Assembly: GCA_023374045.1 (NCBI GenBank)
Contig: CM041776.1
Coordinates: forward strand, 281,541,999-281,605,998
Length of the DNA stretch: 64,000 nucleotides
From: Limonium bicolor
Taxonomy: Eukaryota; Streptophyta; Magnoliopsida; Caryophyllales; Plumbaginaceae
Direction: 5' to 3'
Shown here: piece after piece, positions 1 through 12,000 of the stretch
How positions within the stretch are numbered: the first letter of the stretch is position 1
Layout: the number at the start of each line of letters is the position of its first letter
Position numbers and translations under genes: made by a program
Notes under the pieces: model-generated
Told to the model about the DNA's origin: nothing
The model's database searches: none
What the model saw: only the letters and a program-made list of their open reading frames with translations

Positions 1-42
1 TAAACTAAAGTCACACTTTACATGACGGTTCTCACAAAAACC

Positions 43-313
43 GTAATCTAAAGTGTAACGAAATTAAAAAAAAAAGCGCGATAATTATTTGGCATATGTT
101 GGGTTTCAAACATAGGTAACACATTAATATAAAGTTTTTATTAATCTAAAATACACTGATAAAACGACGTCGTTAAATGTAATCTAAAGTGTAACGAAAT
201 TAAAAAAATAGCGCGATAATTATTTGCCATATGTTGGGTTTCAAACATAGGTAACACATTAATATAAAGTTTTTATTAATCTAAAATACACTGCTAAAAC
301 GACGTCGTTAACT
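43..313. repeat. Direct tandem duplication, two units of about 136 bp
   Basis: Unit 1 runs 43-178 and unit 2 179-313. They are nearly identical, differing by a few substitutions and the length of an A run. Each begins GTAATCTAAAGTGTAACG and ends with the palindrome AACGACGTCGTT (163-174 and 298-309). The duplication lies within the CACTA-like end fragment. Confidence 0.85.
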
Positions 314-394
314 GTAATTTAGATTACGCGCGGAGTCGAATAAATCAAATAATACGGGAAATTTTTTTCGTCAGGTCAAAACGACGTCGTTGAC

Positions 395-560
395 GAGGTT
401 GGCGCGCCTTTTTTAGGAGGGACTTTAGATGACGGTTTTTAGTAAAACCGTAATCTAAAGTCCGTTGACCGTAAAGCGCGCGTCAACACGGGACTTTAGA
501 TTACAGTTTTACTAAAAACCATCATCTAAAGTCCCTCCTAAAAAAGGCGCGCCAACCTCC
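395..560. repeat. Inverted repeat with about 69-bp arms
   Basis: The left arm, about 395-463, contains GAGGTTGGCGCGCC and GACTTTAGATGACGG. The right arm, about 491-560, is its near-perfect reverse complement and ends GGCGCGCCAACCTC. The 27-bp middle is itself partly symmetrical (GTTGAC...GTCAAC). Transcribed RNA would form a long hairpin. It sits in the subterminal zone of the CACTA-like fragment. Confidence 0.85.
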
Positions 561-685
561 GATCGATTATTGATTACGGGTTAATCAATCATCGTCGCTA
601 ATAAATTCCGGCCTTCCTATTAATCACGGTGTCTGTTTAAACCGTGATTAAACCACCGTCATTAAAGCCTCGCGTTCCACTAGTG

Positions 686-2063
686 AATAGTTTTAAAAAT
701 AATTACACCTGTTTAAAATGAGTGCTCATGCCTGAGAAAAGTAAAATCACAATCACTTAATCATTACCAACAGTTGAGGAACTTCTATGCAGCACGTTAT
801 CCGTATTGTTGGCTTCAGAATTCACTAAGAGGTCTATAATCAAGATCCTACTTACAAAAAATACATATCACCTACTTTTGTTCACCATTCTAGAAAATCT
901 AAACATACATATGTTCTCAAGAACTACTATGGCAGTGAGAACAAGAAAAACAAACCTTAGGCAGAGATGAAGAGCGACATAGACATGAACAATGATGTAG
1001 AGAAGAAAAATGGATGTGAGTCTACAAGACGAGAATATTTGAGTTTTCAACATTATGTTAAGGTCTGGTTCGGGCCCTTTGTTTGATATGCAGCTGGTTA
1101 GGCCGTTTGTGTAGTTAAAAGTATGTGATATTATTAAAGGTGAGATAGTCCAACTGCACTTGGGCTTAAGGCTAAGGTATAGTTTCATCTGAAAATAATA
1201 TATATATATATATATAATTGTGAATTAATTATTAATAAATATATTTTCGGGTTTCGGGTTGGGTCATGGGTTATGATCTCTACCCTAACCCAACCCACAA
1301 AATTAGCTTATTACCCTAACCCAATCCAAAAAATAGATGGGTCAATAATCAAGACCCTAACCCGCAAAAATATGGGTTGGGTTCGGGTTGGGTCAAAATT
1401 GTCAGGTCTAGTATTAGGTATATTAGATATGGTGTATATATATATACTCTGTATATCTTATCGTATATATAATATGTCGATATAGTAATGTGTATGTTTA
1501 GCAATATTACTGTTATACCCCTGATCTGTATAGGACAGTTAGATAGACTATATACATTCAGAACTCCTATCTGTATAATTCAATCAATTCAATACAACTT
1601 CTTCTTCTGAAAGGAGTGTTTAGGAGCATCTTGAGACCCAGGCAGCTGGTTTCACGTAGCTCTCACTTGAAACTTTTTGGTCTTTGATAGGTGAGATGGT
1701 GTCTTCATATGAAAAGAAATGAGTGGGATGGAACTGGATAGTGTGGCTGAAATACAGACAAAGCGATGCCTATTCATATTTTCATAGCTTGATGTATTTA
1801 AACATCCTTTGATAAGTACGTAAAGCCATTGTGGGGCATTTTCAAGATCATCATGTAAAGTTCCTTTAACGGAAGCTCATAAAACTTTCCACATGGAAAA
1901 TGAACCCTTTAGTGTACTTTGTTTTAAAATATAAATCGTCTTAAAAAATTTAGACGTTTATTAAGGAGCTAAAAATGTGATCATCATTCATCCAAATGGC
2001 CCCCTATGTCTGAACAATCTTGAACAATACTTGCAAAGATAGTCTTTGCACAATGCTTGCAAT
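686..2063. other. Intergenic, no gene seen
   Basis: No recognisable coding sequence. It contains a TA dinucleotide run near 1198-1216 and a GGGTTGGGTT/AACCCAACCC-rich patch at about 1250-1400, the type of degenerate repeat often found near plant hAT termini, but no bounded element could be drawn. A TA-rich patch near 1430-1600 resembles LTR-type sequence only loosely. Confidence 0.5.
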
Positions 2064-2222
2064 CAGTGGTGGAGCCAGTGAAGAAATGGAGGAGCAAAGG
2101 CCCCCACTTTACTAAATCACATAAAAAAATGAACAAATATTCACATAATTTTCTTAAAAGACCCTCTAATTATATTTAATTTTACCCATGCCCTATCAAC
2201 TTTATTTCTGGCTCCACCAATT
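2064..2222. mobile_element. Short hAT-like MITE, about 160 bp
   Basis: The left end CAGTGGTGGAGCCAG is mirrored on the right by CTGGCTCCACCAA near 2209-2220. CAGTGGCGGAGCCAG-type termini are typical of small hAT-derived MITEs in plants. The interior is AT-rich and non-coding. A clear 8-bp target duplication was not found, so the right boundary is approximate. Confidence 0.5.
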
Positions 2223-3855
2223 CCTCCCAAGGTAATGAACGTACCCTCCAATGGTTATCAGCGTAACACGTCTGGCCTGATAGTCTTGCGGACTCCAAAC
2301 ACAAACATGCCACATCAGGTCTCTTCATGGACGATCAAAAGTGACTCTTTCTGCTTTCTATGGAGTTGAACACATCAACAAAACAAAAACTTGAGTCGCT
2401 ATCTAGCTTTACCTACATATATCTCATTAAAGTATTTAAGGGATGGAATTGATAAACTTCACGTGCCTAGTTAGGTTACAAATAAACCAGAACAGGTAGC
2501 CACAATATCTACACGTACCCCAAAGTGTTAAAACGGCAATGGAATTGACAAAGTATGGTAATCATAACGAAAGCTACAGCTGATCAGACGTAATTAAGCA
2601 CTTCTACACATGTATGATTTTATCACATGCATCACTCCCTTGCCAAAACCTAGCTAGTTTTACTTTTTTCCAAAAATTAAAGTTTTAGTTACCATTTAAA
2701 TGCATATTGCACAAACCTACGTTATCCATAAATGAAAATTTGCACATGCAGGTAGGGGGAAGAGCTAGTGTAATATATAATATATGTGTAGTGTGTGCCC
2801 TTGTTACTGAGAGGAAGAGAGTCGCCATCAATAGGAGGGAAATAAAGGTCCATATCAACATTCATTCTTTATTCCAACCAAAAACGAAAGGATCCGGAGA
2901 ATGCAATTTGGCATAACATTAATACATTTGATAACGATGCCTTCTTTCTATAGTCTTATTTCTTCTTTGAGATAGAAGCAATAAATATACAGAGGGAGGA
3001 GGATACTATACAACATAAGACAGTCTGAAGTACAAATAACCCAGAAGTTAAACCATTAGGCAGGTGCTGCAGCAAAATGTCATCTTTCAGGAAACCATAA
3101 AGAAGTTTGAAGAGTGAAAATGAGAGAGAATTAAAGATGGAGAAGCGCGCAGAGTGTCCTCCAGCTTAAAAAACAGCATATATAATTTAATAAAAAGCAT
3201 GTAGTAGTGTAAAGTCAACTGTTAACTTATGCGAGAATGTTTGCAATAAATGAATCTGCGTTTTTATTATGTTATCGGTAGAATTATATTGTCGCTGTTA
3301 AATAATACTACTAGGACAGATTTATTATACAAGCAAGCCATGTACAATAATGAAAATTGGAGCATATGAGAAGACAATAATATCAGTTCAGTAGCAGGGA
3401 TTGTGCAAAGTGAAGAAAATTGACAATATCAGCAGCAGGAGGGATTGGGCAAAGTGAAGAAAATTGAGTAAGAGAATAAATAGCTTTAGAAAAGTTGAAA
3501 TGGCTGTAGCATGCGAAAGTGAAAAATTCCAGTCCCATCAGATTGAAAAATTGCAACTTAAATCCGCTGTGATACAACTCCCCTAGTCTACTACTACTAT
3601 ACTACAAACTACGTGATTAATAATCAATTTTACCAATTACCCAAACAAGCCATGCTGTTACATTCCCATCAATTACATCATCAACCTAGCTAGCAACAAA
3701 TTAATCATCATACCCACGTCATACAATGTTTTGCTTAGTCCAACACACCTCCAAACTCGATTTTTTTTTTTTCTGAAGTATTCAAACATCCAACAACACA
3801 AACATTCTCTATGCAGTTCAATTCAAATCACCCAACATACTCGCTCCCTCAAAGA
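2223..3855. other. Intergenic, 3' flank of the SRS gene
   Basis: No recognisable gene. The stretch just below 3856 should hold the 3' untranslated region and polyadenylation site of the minus-strand SRS gene. A short duplicated patch near 3395-3470 (AGCAGGGATTGTGCAAAGTGAAG and a close copy) is visible. Confidence 0.45.
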
Positions 3856-6203
3856 TCATCTCGGTGGTGGAAAGAACTGCGTACCAGCCAAGAAGGCACT
3901 GATTGGGGTTGGATAACCTGAGGCTGAACTAGTACCAGGATCAACCATCGTCACTCCCACTGTCCCACTAGTAGCCACGTTTTGATCAGGGCTTGTGGGG
4001 GCCGCATTAATATCTTGATGATGATGATGATGGTGACCGGCTGCGGGAGGTAGTAGATTATGATGTTGAATCACGGTGGAGGCAGTACCAACATTGACTC
4101 CAACAGATGAACTATCTCTGATCATCCCAGGTGGTGATGAGTTGTGGTAGCTACTACCACGTTGATGGTGGTGTGATGGTGTTCATCGTGATCAGGACCC
4201 TGGTCGTAGAGTATACCCTTGAAGAGATGACCACCGATGTTTACAGCAGTCTGGTATGCTAGTTGCTGCTCGTCAGTGTCGTCGAGTGAGTGTACCCGCA
4301 CGCACCGGAATACAGCTGGGGAACTGACTTCAGATGGGAAGTGTTGTCCCACCTCTAACCCTAATTAACAAATACAGAATGGATACAAATTATATTGAGA
4401 AACGGTATTACAGTTCAAGTTATAACACTAAAAGTAGAAATATACCCGCGCTTAGTTCAAATATGGCAGTTTAATAATGGCGTGAAACTGCAATTAACCT
4501 AGTGAAGAAGATTATCGATCAGTCCGGGTGAAGAAGATTACAAAGAAAATGAAATGTTGGTGATTAGAATCAAAACGATCGCAAATATTATTGACAATTA
4601 ATAAATGTGAGGTTGGAAAAGTCTGTTGCAAATAGACTGATGAAGTAGACATTTGAATTGAAAGAAAGCATGTAATGTTGCGTCACTTTTACTTGTAAAC
4701 AGTGGATACACTAGAGAAGAAATGATGGGGGAGAGAGAGACAGGTAGAGTGACTGAGTTCTTGTAGGGAGTGTGAGTGGAGACTGGAGATATGAGCAGAA
4801 AGAAACAAAAAGAAATGGCTATGGCTAATGGCTAGTATATGGTTTCCGGTTTGTTGTCTCTCTAGTAGATTTCTTTCGCTGTTTATTTTCAAATGCACTA
4901 TAGATTGGAGGATTAGTATAGATGTGATCAGTTCTGTAGAGTCACAGACAGATGGGGATGATTAGCTACAAGTTAAATGCAAGACAGAGAGACAGACAGC
5001 AGCCCTTAAGGCACGCATATGACATCATAGTTTGAATTAATGTCCACTATCTTTGTTTCAAATTCTTGAGTAGACACATTAGTAGTAGATTGCAATTAAC
5101 CCCTTCAACTATAAATCTGATCTCCACTCTCTCGAGCTACTACTCTCCAATAAGTATAGATAATTCCTTTCTCGAAATTCGCATCCCTGATTCTTAGCAA
5201 ACGTGTAAGCCACCACAAATTCTTACACTTTAAACAACTTGACAAGCCACATAAATAATTCAACTTTCAAGCAAATAAAAAAGAGATGTTGAAAGTGTTG
5301 TTTACATCTCTAGTTGTTTGTTGTTGTACCTGATGTAGAAGCAGCAGCAGCAGCAGCTCTAGCAGAACCCAAATCCCTAACCCCAACATTCTCCCTAAGC
5401 CTTTTAGTCTGAATACTACTACTATGACTCTGATCTCCACCACCACTTCTCACACCCAGATGCTGCTGTGTCGTCGATTGCGGGTTCTGATGCTGCAACG
5501 TTGACCGCAATTGTTGTCTCTCCCTCCTTAACGCAGCTGGAACCCAAGTACTCTTCACATGTGTTGCGCAATCAAACCCTCTACTCTTACAGCAAGTCCT
5601 ACACCTCATATGACTACAATCTTTTTTCGCTTGGTTTCCACAATCCTGACAGTTAATACCACCAACAACTCCTCCCTGTGAAGAAGATCTCATCATCATC
5701 ATCCCTGGTCTGGAGGATCCCGACCCTTGTGAAGATGATGATGCTCTACCACCGCCACCAACCATCAAGTTAGTGGCGCCCACTGAAGGCGAGGGTGCGG
5801 TTGTGCCGGCAGTGTAAGGGTACTGATGGAACTGGAACGGATGGAGTGAGGGTTGTTGAGGGTCTTGTGGTGCTGGTGGGAGATGATGGATTAGTTTTGG
5901 GTATTGATGGACTTGGACATACTGTTGCCATATTTCAAAACCCTTTTGATAGATCTCTTCGTTTCTGTAGAGGAGTACACTTGGGGTTGTGGTGGTGGGA
6001 GGTGGTGGTGGTGGGTTAGTGTTGCTTGTGCTGGTAGTGTTTCCCCAAGGGAAAAGGTTTTGTTGGATTATATTAGGGTTTGTGTTGTCGGAGTTGTGAT
6101 CTGATCGTGGTTGTTGTTGTTGTGGTGGTGGTGATGATTGTTGTTGTGGTTGTTCTTCGTCTCTTGGATTAATGCAGCTTCCTAGTGAGAAGAAACCAGC
6201 CAT
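3856..6203 (-). CDS. SRS: SHI/STY-family (SRS) zinc-finger transcription factor, two exons, with apparent frameshift in exon 2
   Basis: Exon 1 runs from the ATG at 6203 down to 5330; exon 2 runs 4360 down to the TGA at 3856. The start MAGFFSLG is the usual N-terminus of this plant-specific family. Gln/Pro-rich stretches precede a RING-like zinc finger at residues 185-215, with C185-X2-C188-X7-C196-X-H198-X2-C201-X2-C204-X7-C212-X2-H215 complete. Exon 2 carries the family IGGH domain ([30 protein letters not shown]) and ends in the family-typical [13 protein letters not shown] proteins are nuclear, bind DNA and promote auxin biosynthesis genes in gynoecium, stamen and leaf development. The splice phase joins TSG to LEVGQHF. 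After GPDHDE the frame breaks inside a His-codon run (4161-4184): the first frame stops at 4122, while the correct C-terminus continues in another frame to 3856. One missing base would explain it. No other damage is visible. Confidence 0.9.
4361..5329 (-). other. Intron of the SRS gene (969 bp)
   Basis: On the minus strand the donor is CAG|GTACAA (GT at 5329-5328) and the acceptor AATTAG|GG (AG at 4362-4361). It is a phase-1 intron that splits a glycine codon. Splicing removes an in-frame stop in the exon 1 read-through and rebuilds SGLEVG, matching the conserved intron position of SHI-family genes. The sequence is AT-rich, with no nested element recognised. Confidence 0.8.
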
Positions 6204-7100
6204 GATGATGAATTGGACTTTATTATTGTTACTCTAACTGCCGTCGTATTCGATTTGGGGCGAAGATCCATAATCAGGCGCCAAATTGATGGGTTTTGGA
6301 TAATGGATAGACTTGTAGTAGTAGTTGTTGTGTTTCTGGGTTGTGGGGTTAGGTATAATCCCTAACTCTACCTAGTTTGTGGAGTCACATGAGAAGGACG
6401 AGAAATAATACTAATAATAATGGTACTTGGATTCAAATGGAGTGGATGATATGATGCAGCAGCATCATCATCACCTTGTTACCCAGAAGCTAAAAAGGAA
6501 GGCTGTCTGGACTCTGGGATAGTAGAATTAATTGGGATTAGGGCTATGGAAAAAATAAAAAGATAGAAAGAGTGAACTGTTGTTGTAGTAGTAGTGTCTT
6601 GTAGTCTTTCCTGCTGCAACTGCAAGGCTTTACTCTCTCTCTCTCTCTCTCGTAATTAATGCCTTGTTTTCTCAGTGTATAAATAATTCCCACTCACTAG
6701 CTGCGCATTAAAACAAACCCTGCAACGCCGCCATGGCTCTCTGCAGAGAGCAGCTGCATCTCTCTCCTTTTTTATGCCCACTCTTTTTCCTTAAAAGAGT
6801 AATTTCGAATTAGAAAAAAATTCTGAATCTATACGATTAACAGCTAAGCAAAACATCCAGCTGAGACAAAAAAATTCTCTTTCTCTTTCTAATCCCCCCG
6901 TCTCCTTCTTTCTATCTATCACACAGCACAAGCACAGCAGTACTACTCTCTCGCTCTCTGTACGTACTGCCAGTTCTCTACAGTTCGACGACAATTCTCT
7001 TCCAGGTCCATTCAATCCCCCTTCCCCTTCTATTCCGATCACAAGGACAGATCTGGCGCCGTTGGAATGCCTAGATCAACGGCAAGGAAAACTGCCACGT
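6204..7100 (-). promoter_or_regulatory. Presumed 5' UTR and promoter region of the SRS gene
   Basis: This lies immediately upstream of the minus-strand start. It holds a (GA)n tract at 6633-6651 (CT on the plus strand), a TATTTATAC motif read on the minus strand around 6677-6686 that could act as a TATA box, and a CTCTGCAGAG palindrome near 6741-6750. A CACGTG G-box occurs at about 7097. The transcription start cannot be fixed from sequence alone. (GA)n and CT-rich tracts are common in plant core promoters and 5' UTRs. Confidence 0.4.
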
Positions 7101-9102
7101 GACAATCTGCAGCTTTTTCTTCATTCGTCCTTGCACCGAAAAACCCGGTGTGCCTTTCATTTAACCCGACCCATAAACCACCCACCCAGACCCGTAGAAT
7201 TGACAGGAAAAACTAAAATGGAAGGAAACAGAGAGTGACCAGCAATTACAACACCTAACTACTACTACTACTGTACTACAGTCTACTACGGCTACTTTTA
7301 TGTGTCCAGGCTTCAAATACTCTACCCTCTATTATAAAACCATAGTGTACTAATTGAATAGCATCATTCATCGTCGTCGATTCGTCTTTCCTTGCTTTCT
7401 CCTCTTTTCTTTCGCTTTCATTATTCCATGTATGATTACTGTAGCCAAACAGAGGAGACCAGTCCCCCTATCCGACGGCTATAATTTTTCCCTTTCATAT
7501 CTCTGTAATGGAAGCGTAAAAAGCGGGCTCTCTCTACTTCTCTACATCCTCCACCACCTTTTTATTTTGCCTTTCCCTAGTTTAGCTATACATAGACAGA
7601 TGTATGGTACAGGGATGGATACGAAGAAAAGGACAATACAAATATTTTAGCCAATAATTTCTTAAAGGAACTGTAATTAATCGAGTGAAATATATAAGCT
7701 CTCTTTTTTTTTAAGCACCAAAAATTCGGGAAATAAGGTGATAACACCGTGTCGCACCGGGGACGTTTATAAAGTATGCGTTTCATCAGGGACAACCTAT
7801 TGTTAACTGGGTAGACAGTGGTAACACAGTGACTGATGTTGGGGAGAGATGACTAGTGATATGTTTTGATTTCATTTGCGTTGACTGGCCGAAAGTTTGC
7901 TGGATTTCTGCCCGAAATTAGGTTTTCAATATTCAATGCCATTTCAAACAATTGTTTTCAGATTTTGGGTTTAAATTATTTTTAGTTCAAAGAGTTAAGG
8001 TTTGTGATTTACTATCAAAGGAATTTATAGTTTAAGATTTACGGTTTATATTGAATAGTAGTTTAAAATGTGTGGTTTGGAATAGTGTTTAAACTTTTAA
8101 GATTCAAGTAACTTTCAATAAAACAGAATGATTTAGGAATATACAAATATAAGATTAATTTCTCTATATGGATACATTAGTTAATAATATAAAAAAAGTA
8201 TATTGCAACTTTGAAATTTTAAGTAACATGCAATAGAATTTCAAGATAAGGCTAGTTAAAATATCAACAACTTGTCTCAATTGAAGTTAGAATGACAATT
8301 GATATATATGATATATAAACTTATTTTCATAAACTCACAAAAAAATTGAGCCAAAACATTAAAATTTTTTATATAAGTGTAGATATTTTTTAGAATTGTG
8401 TTTTCTTCGTTTTGTTATAGTTATGTTTTCATTTTGATATTCTATTTTATAATTATTTGAAAGAATACACTAAATGTCATTAAGGCCTAAAGTAATTTGT
8501 GGTATGTAATTATCTTCTCTCTAATAAGACTTTACTATATAATTAAAAGCTGAAAAGGATAATAGTAATTTCTAGATAACTTAATCACTGCTTTATAACT
8601 TGTATGGGATAACTTTATAATTTTTAGTTTAAAAATTCTAAAGTCACATTGTTAGACTTTAGATCTCTATGTTTAAAAAATGACAAAATTAAATTTACAG
8701 ATTTTAATTTTATAATAAATTATATATCAAAAACAAATATTTTTAAATTAAATTATAAAATATTATCTAATGATATCATATCTATAACTAACTTAAAGAA
8801 TTATAATATAGACAAAATGGAGGTAGGTCATACAACGAGAATATTAGTACTACTCATCTCGTCAACTGTTCAATTTTCCGGAAGACTATTTAACTTTTGA
8901 AATAAGGGGCCGCAAGCAAGATCATTTCAGGGACTGTAGCAAAAGGGGCGGTTAAACCGCGGTATTTGCGACCTCGTGAGGCGATTATGATCATTATTGT
9001 CAGCATAATTTAATCACAACATATTGCACAGAAACTCACACTTAACCAGATCAAGGAAAGTGACTGTTATTACTCTTGTTTAATTTACTGGAATTTATGT
9101 AG
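7101..9102. other. Intergenic, AT-rich, no gene seen
   Basis: Open frames here are short and show no recognisable domain. A plus-strand frame at 7354-7650 begins with a hydrophobic stretch but has no family resemblance and poor context. From about 7900 the sequence becomes strongly AT-rich, like decayed repeat or spacer DNA. Confidence 0.5.
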
Positions 9103-9330
9103 TACTACCTCCGTCCATTGTGACTTTCTTGTTTCTTTTTTGGTACGTTTTTTCATTTTAATATTAAACATATAATATAAAATAAATTTCTACAACATAT
9201 ATTTTTTTATATAAAGATTTCATTGCAAAACTTAGATTTGTAAAATTATGTCATCTTACATGTTAAGTATTATAGTCAAACGACATGTCCAAATAGTAAA
9301 CAAGAACGTCAAATTGGGACGGAGGGAGTA
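9103..9330. mobile_element. Stowaway MITE (Tc1/mariner-type)
   Basis: The termini are TACTACCTCCGTCC and GGACGGAGGGAGTA, the classical Stowaway inverted repeat, bounded by TA at each end. The 228-bp interior is AT-rich and non-coding and resembles the two Stowaway copies at 34120 and 34417 (shared ATATTAAACATATAA and TCAAACGACATGTCC-type blocks). Confidence 0.9.
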
Positions 9331-9445
9331 TTAGCAGTAGTTCTAATTTTCGTTCTCTTTTTAAGGGTCATGGCAGTAGGTTTAAATGAGTCAATTCTGG
9401 TTGTTTGGCTTAGTTTATGTTCAACTGTCAAAAGCAGCTGTTAAA

Positions 9446-9700
9446 ATAAAGTAGAGGAGACGGCATTGAAATTGATGACAACTGTTAGATTAGTGTTTGG
9501 GTGTAGCGTTTGAATAAAGTAGTAGAGAAATGGTAGGACCAACACTAAAATAGATTCAAAACGTTTGACCGTTGTCAGAATAAAGTAGAGGAGACAACAC
9601 TGAAATTGATGGCACCTGATTAGTGTTTGGATGCATCGTTTGAATAAAGAAGAGGAGAAATGGTATGATCGGCACTGAAATAGATGTAAAACGACATTTT
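9446..9700. repeat. Tandem duplication, period about 133 bp
   Basis: AATAAAGTAGAGGAGAC begins one unit at 9446 and the next at 9579. Both units continue through CACTGAAATTGATG, TTAGTGTTTGG and CGTTTGAATAAAG with scattered differences. No coding content. Confidence 0.75.
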
Positions 9701-10160
9701 AAAAGCTGGAGTTCACCAACGAACTTCTTTTGTGAGATTAAGAAAATGAGTTATTTGATCACTCACTTTTTTACTCTATACGTCACATATATCAGTTGTA
9801 TCAATTTTTTACATTTTCTGTTACCTATATTTTCTCTCTACTTTTTCTAACTTCAACTGACAACTCACATCAACTACACAATCATCTTTGCAAAAGAAAG
9901 GCCTTATTCTTTTGTCCATATTTTAGTTGATTTATACATGTTTGCCTGAGTTGATCAGCTTAGCTTATTCTTATAAAATCAGTTATCATCTAATATCAGC
10001 TAGTATTTACTTAAACTCAAATTGTGTCTCATTTTCAGCTGGATTAGTTTGTTTGACTATATAGACCGCCACAACTCATTCTTTTTGAAATCAGTCATCA
10101 ATCAATATCAGTTGGTATCAGTTGTAAGCTAACAACTCATTTTATGCAGATGATTAGGGC
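9701..10160. other. AT-rich spacer upstream of the nested LTR block
   Basis: Non-coding. It contains diverged repeats of ATCAGTTATCATCTAATATCAGCT-like sequence (about 9975-10000 and 10090-10125), possibly an old MITE, but no clear termini or target duplication. The five bases just after it (10161-10165, CTTAG) are the left target duplication of the outer solo LTR. Confidence 0.45.
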
Positions 10161-11978
10161 CTTAGTGAAATACCCTAAACCTAAATAAGGTAATTAAACA
10201 TCAAGTTATGATGTAATAAGGCTAAAACATGCCTTAGAAACATTGGTAGACGATTTAAACCAAAGAAAACACAAGAAAACACCATAAAGTCAATTTAAGC
10301 AAATACTTGCTCTAGACTTGGTTTAACCTTGATTAGGACCCAAAGGTCATTCCTAGACCTTATTAACATGCTAATGAACATGTTAAACCAATTACCAAAG
10401 AAAACTAAGCTCAAAAACAAGTTAAAACACATTTTTGAAAAATTGTCTTAGAAATGAGTTTTGAGTGGCTAAATGACCAATATTATACCTTAATTAACAT
10501 GTGTACTACTTAGTATCACATTAGGAAGCCTAAATCAATGAGAAATCAAAACTTTCACAAATTTGTGCACTAATTATGAATAGTACCCAAATAGTGCCCA
10601 AAATAAGTCAAATGACTTTCTTAAGTGGTCAATGGTCAAATAACACCTAAATATCTAAAGGAAAGGGAGGGGGCACGGTTTTGTAAGGTGATTCATCACC
10701 AAAAGCAGCCACAATTTTACAAAAGGAGGAAGAAAGAAAGAAATACACTATTTACTACTTTACTACAAAAGTCACCTTTTTGCTTTCCTCCCTCCTCTCT
10801 CCTCTTATTTCTTCCTTCTTCCCCAGCATTCCCTTCATTCTTTCTGTTCCAAAACCGTTCATGCTACAGCACCATGGCTTCTCCAACTTCAATTGCTTGC
10901 CAAATCCATTACAAAGCTCCAAATCTAAAATAAACCACATATTTCTCTTAGTTAAGTCAAGGGCTTCAAAGTGCTCTTTTCAAAATTCCAACCCAGAAGT
11001 TAGACTCCATTGGAGGAGCTCCATTTGAATGGGAAAATTTAGTTTCAAGAGCTAGTATATACTCTTTTTGGTTTAAGGTAAGAAAAGCTTTAAAAATCAT
11101 CATTTTCTTCATTTTCCTTACATGGCCGAAATTGACTTCTCATGAGGCCTTGTTTTAGCTTTGATTCAATCTTCAAAAGACTAGAGGGGGTCTTGCCTTG
11201 ATTCTTTATCAAAGTCCATTCCAAATTCCTAAGGTAAACACCCATTTTAGTGCACTAAGCACTCCTTTGTAACCTAAGGATGATTCCATGAGTCTAGGTA
11301 TATTACTTAGTACTCATTATACTTATTTGAATGTTGGTTAGCATTTTAGCAATAGAGGAACCTCCTTGGCCGATTTTCAATCAAGAAAACCAAGAGGAAG
11401 ATAATGAGAGAAAGGCTTGAAACATAAGGTAAATTGCTTGCCTTAATGTAATTTAGTGTCTTAAGGGAATGATGTTTAGATAGATACCAAATGTAGCCTA
11501 GAGCTCACATTACAATATGGTTTATATAACCTAGGGAAACGAATATGAACAAGTTTAAGAACTTGTGAACTTGTGACTAAGGAGCCAATGGAAAATGAGT
11601 TAGTAAAATAAGCATAAGGTGGATTATAAGAGCATTTATAGTTGCTATGAGATTGAGTGTTGTGTAAATGCAGGTTGAAAGCTCTGAATGTGGGAAATTC
11701 AGTGTTTAAATTCATGTCATTTAAGGGCCTAAGAGCCATGTCATTTAAGAGCCTCAGTGCTATGCAATTTAATATTATTGCACCATATTGTGTTTGTTAT
11801 GAATGGCTTGAATTGGGTGAGAAATATCATGAGAAAAGAACTTGATGTGTGTGTGTTGATTAGAGGAGAAAGACTATCCATATGTGTAACACCCCAACAA
11901 CAAACACAACACTTAACAAATGAATGCAGCGGAAAACACAACTCAACACCTTTACTTATCTCATTGGTGTTACACGTC

Positions 11979-12000
11979 TTTAACCACCCACGTGGCTAAC
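11979..12000 (+). promoter_or_regulatory. LTR-start hairpin with G-box core, copy in LTR 1
   Basis: TTTAACCAC-CCAC-GTGGCTAAC, 94 bp from the LTR start. Two stem positions are mispaired compared with the other copies. The core ACCCACGTGG contains CACGTG, a G-box that in plants is bound by bZIP/bHLH factors (established knowledge). Function here is inferred. Confidence 0.45.

Larger units (their letters stand above)
1..685. mobile_element. Terminal part of a CACTA-like (En/Spm) element
   Basis: The block ends at 685 in TTCCACTAGTG, the form expected for a CACTA terminus, and is followed by AAT as a possible 3-bp target repeat. Inside are subterminal-type repeats built on ACTTTAGATTACGG/CCGTAATCTAAAGT in both orientations and, near 630-665, ACCGTGATTAAACCACCGTCATT. 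These resemble the subterminal repeats of the complete CACTA element at 45217-46589. The other end lies outside the window, so the target duplication cannot be tested. No transposase sequence is visible. It could be a short non-autonomous copy or only the end of a longer one. Confidence 0.5.

Noticed and set aside
1430..1610. A copia-type solo LTR remnant
   Set aside because: Only short words such as AATACAACTTCTTC are shared with the copia LTRs at 35930 and 41104; no TG...CA bounded unit with a target repeat could be drawn.
7354..7650. A possible small secreted protein gene (98 codons, hydrophobic start)
   Set aside because: Beyond one hydrophobic stretch there is no family resemblance, no matching exon structure, and composition equals the surrounding spacer.
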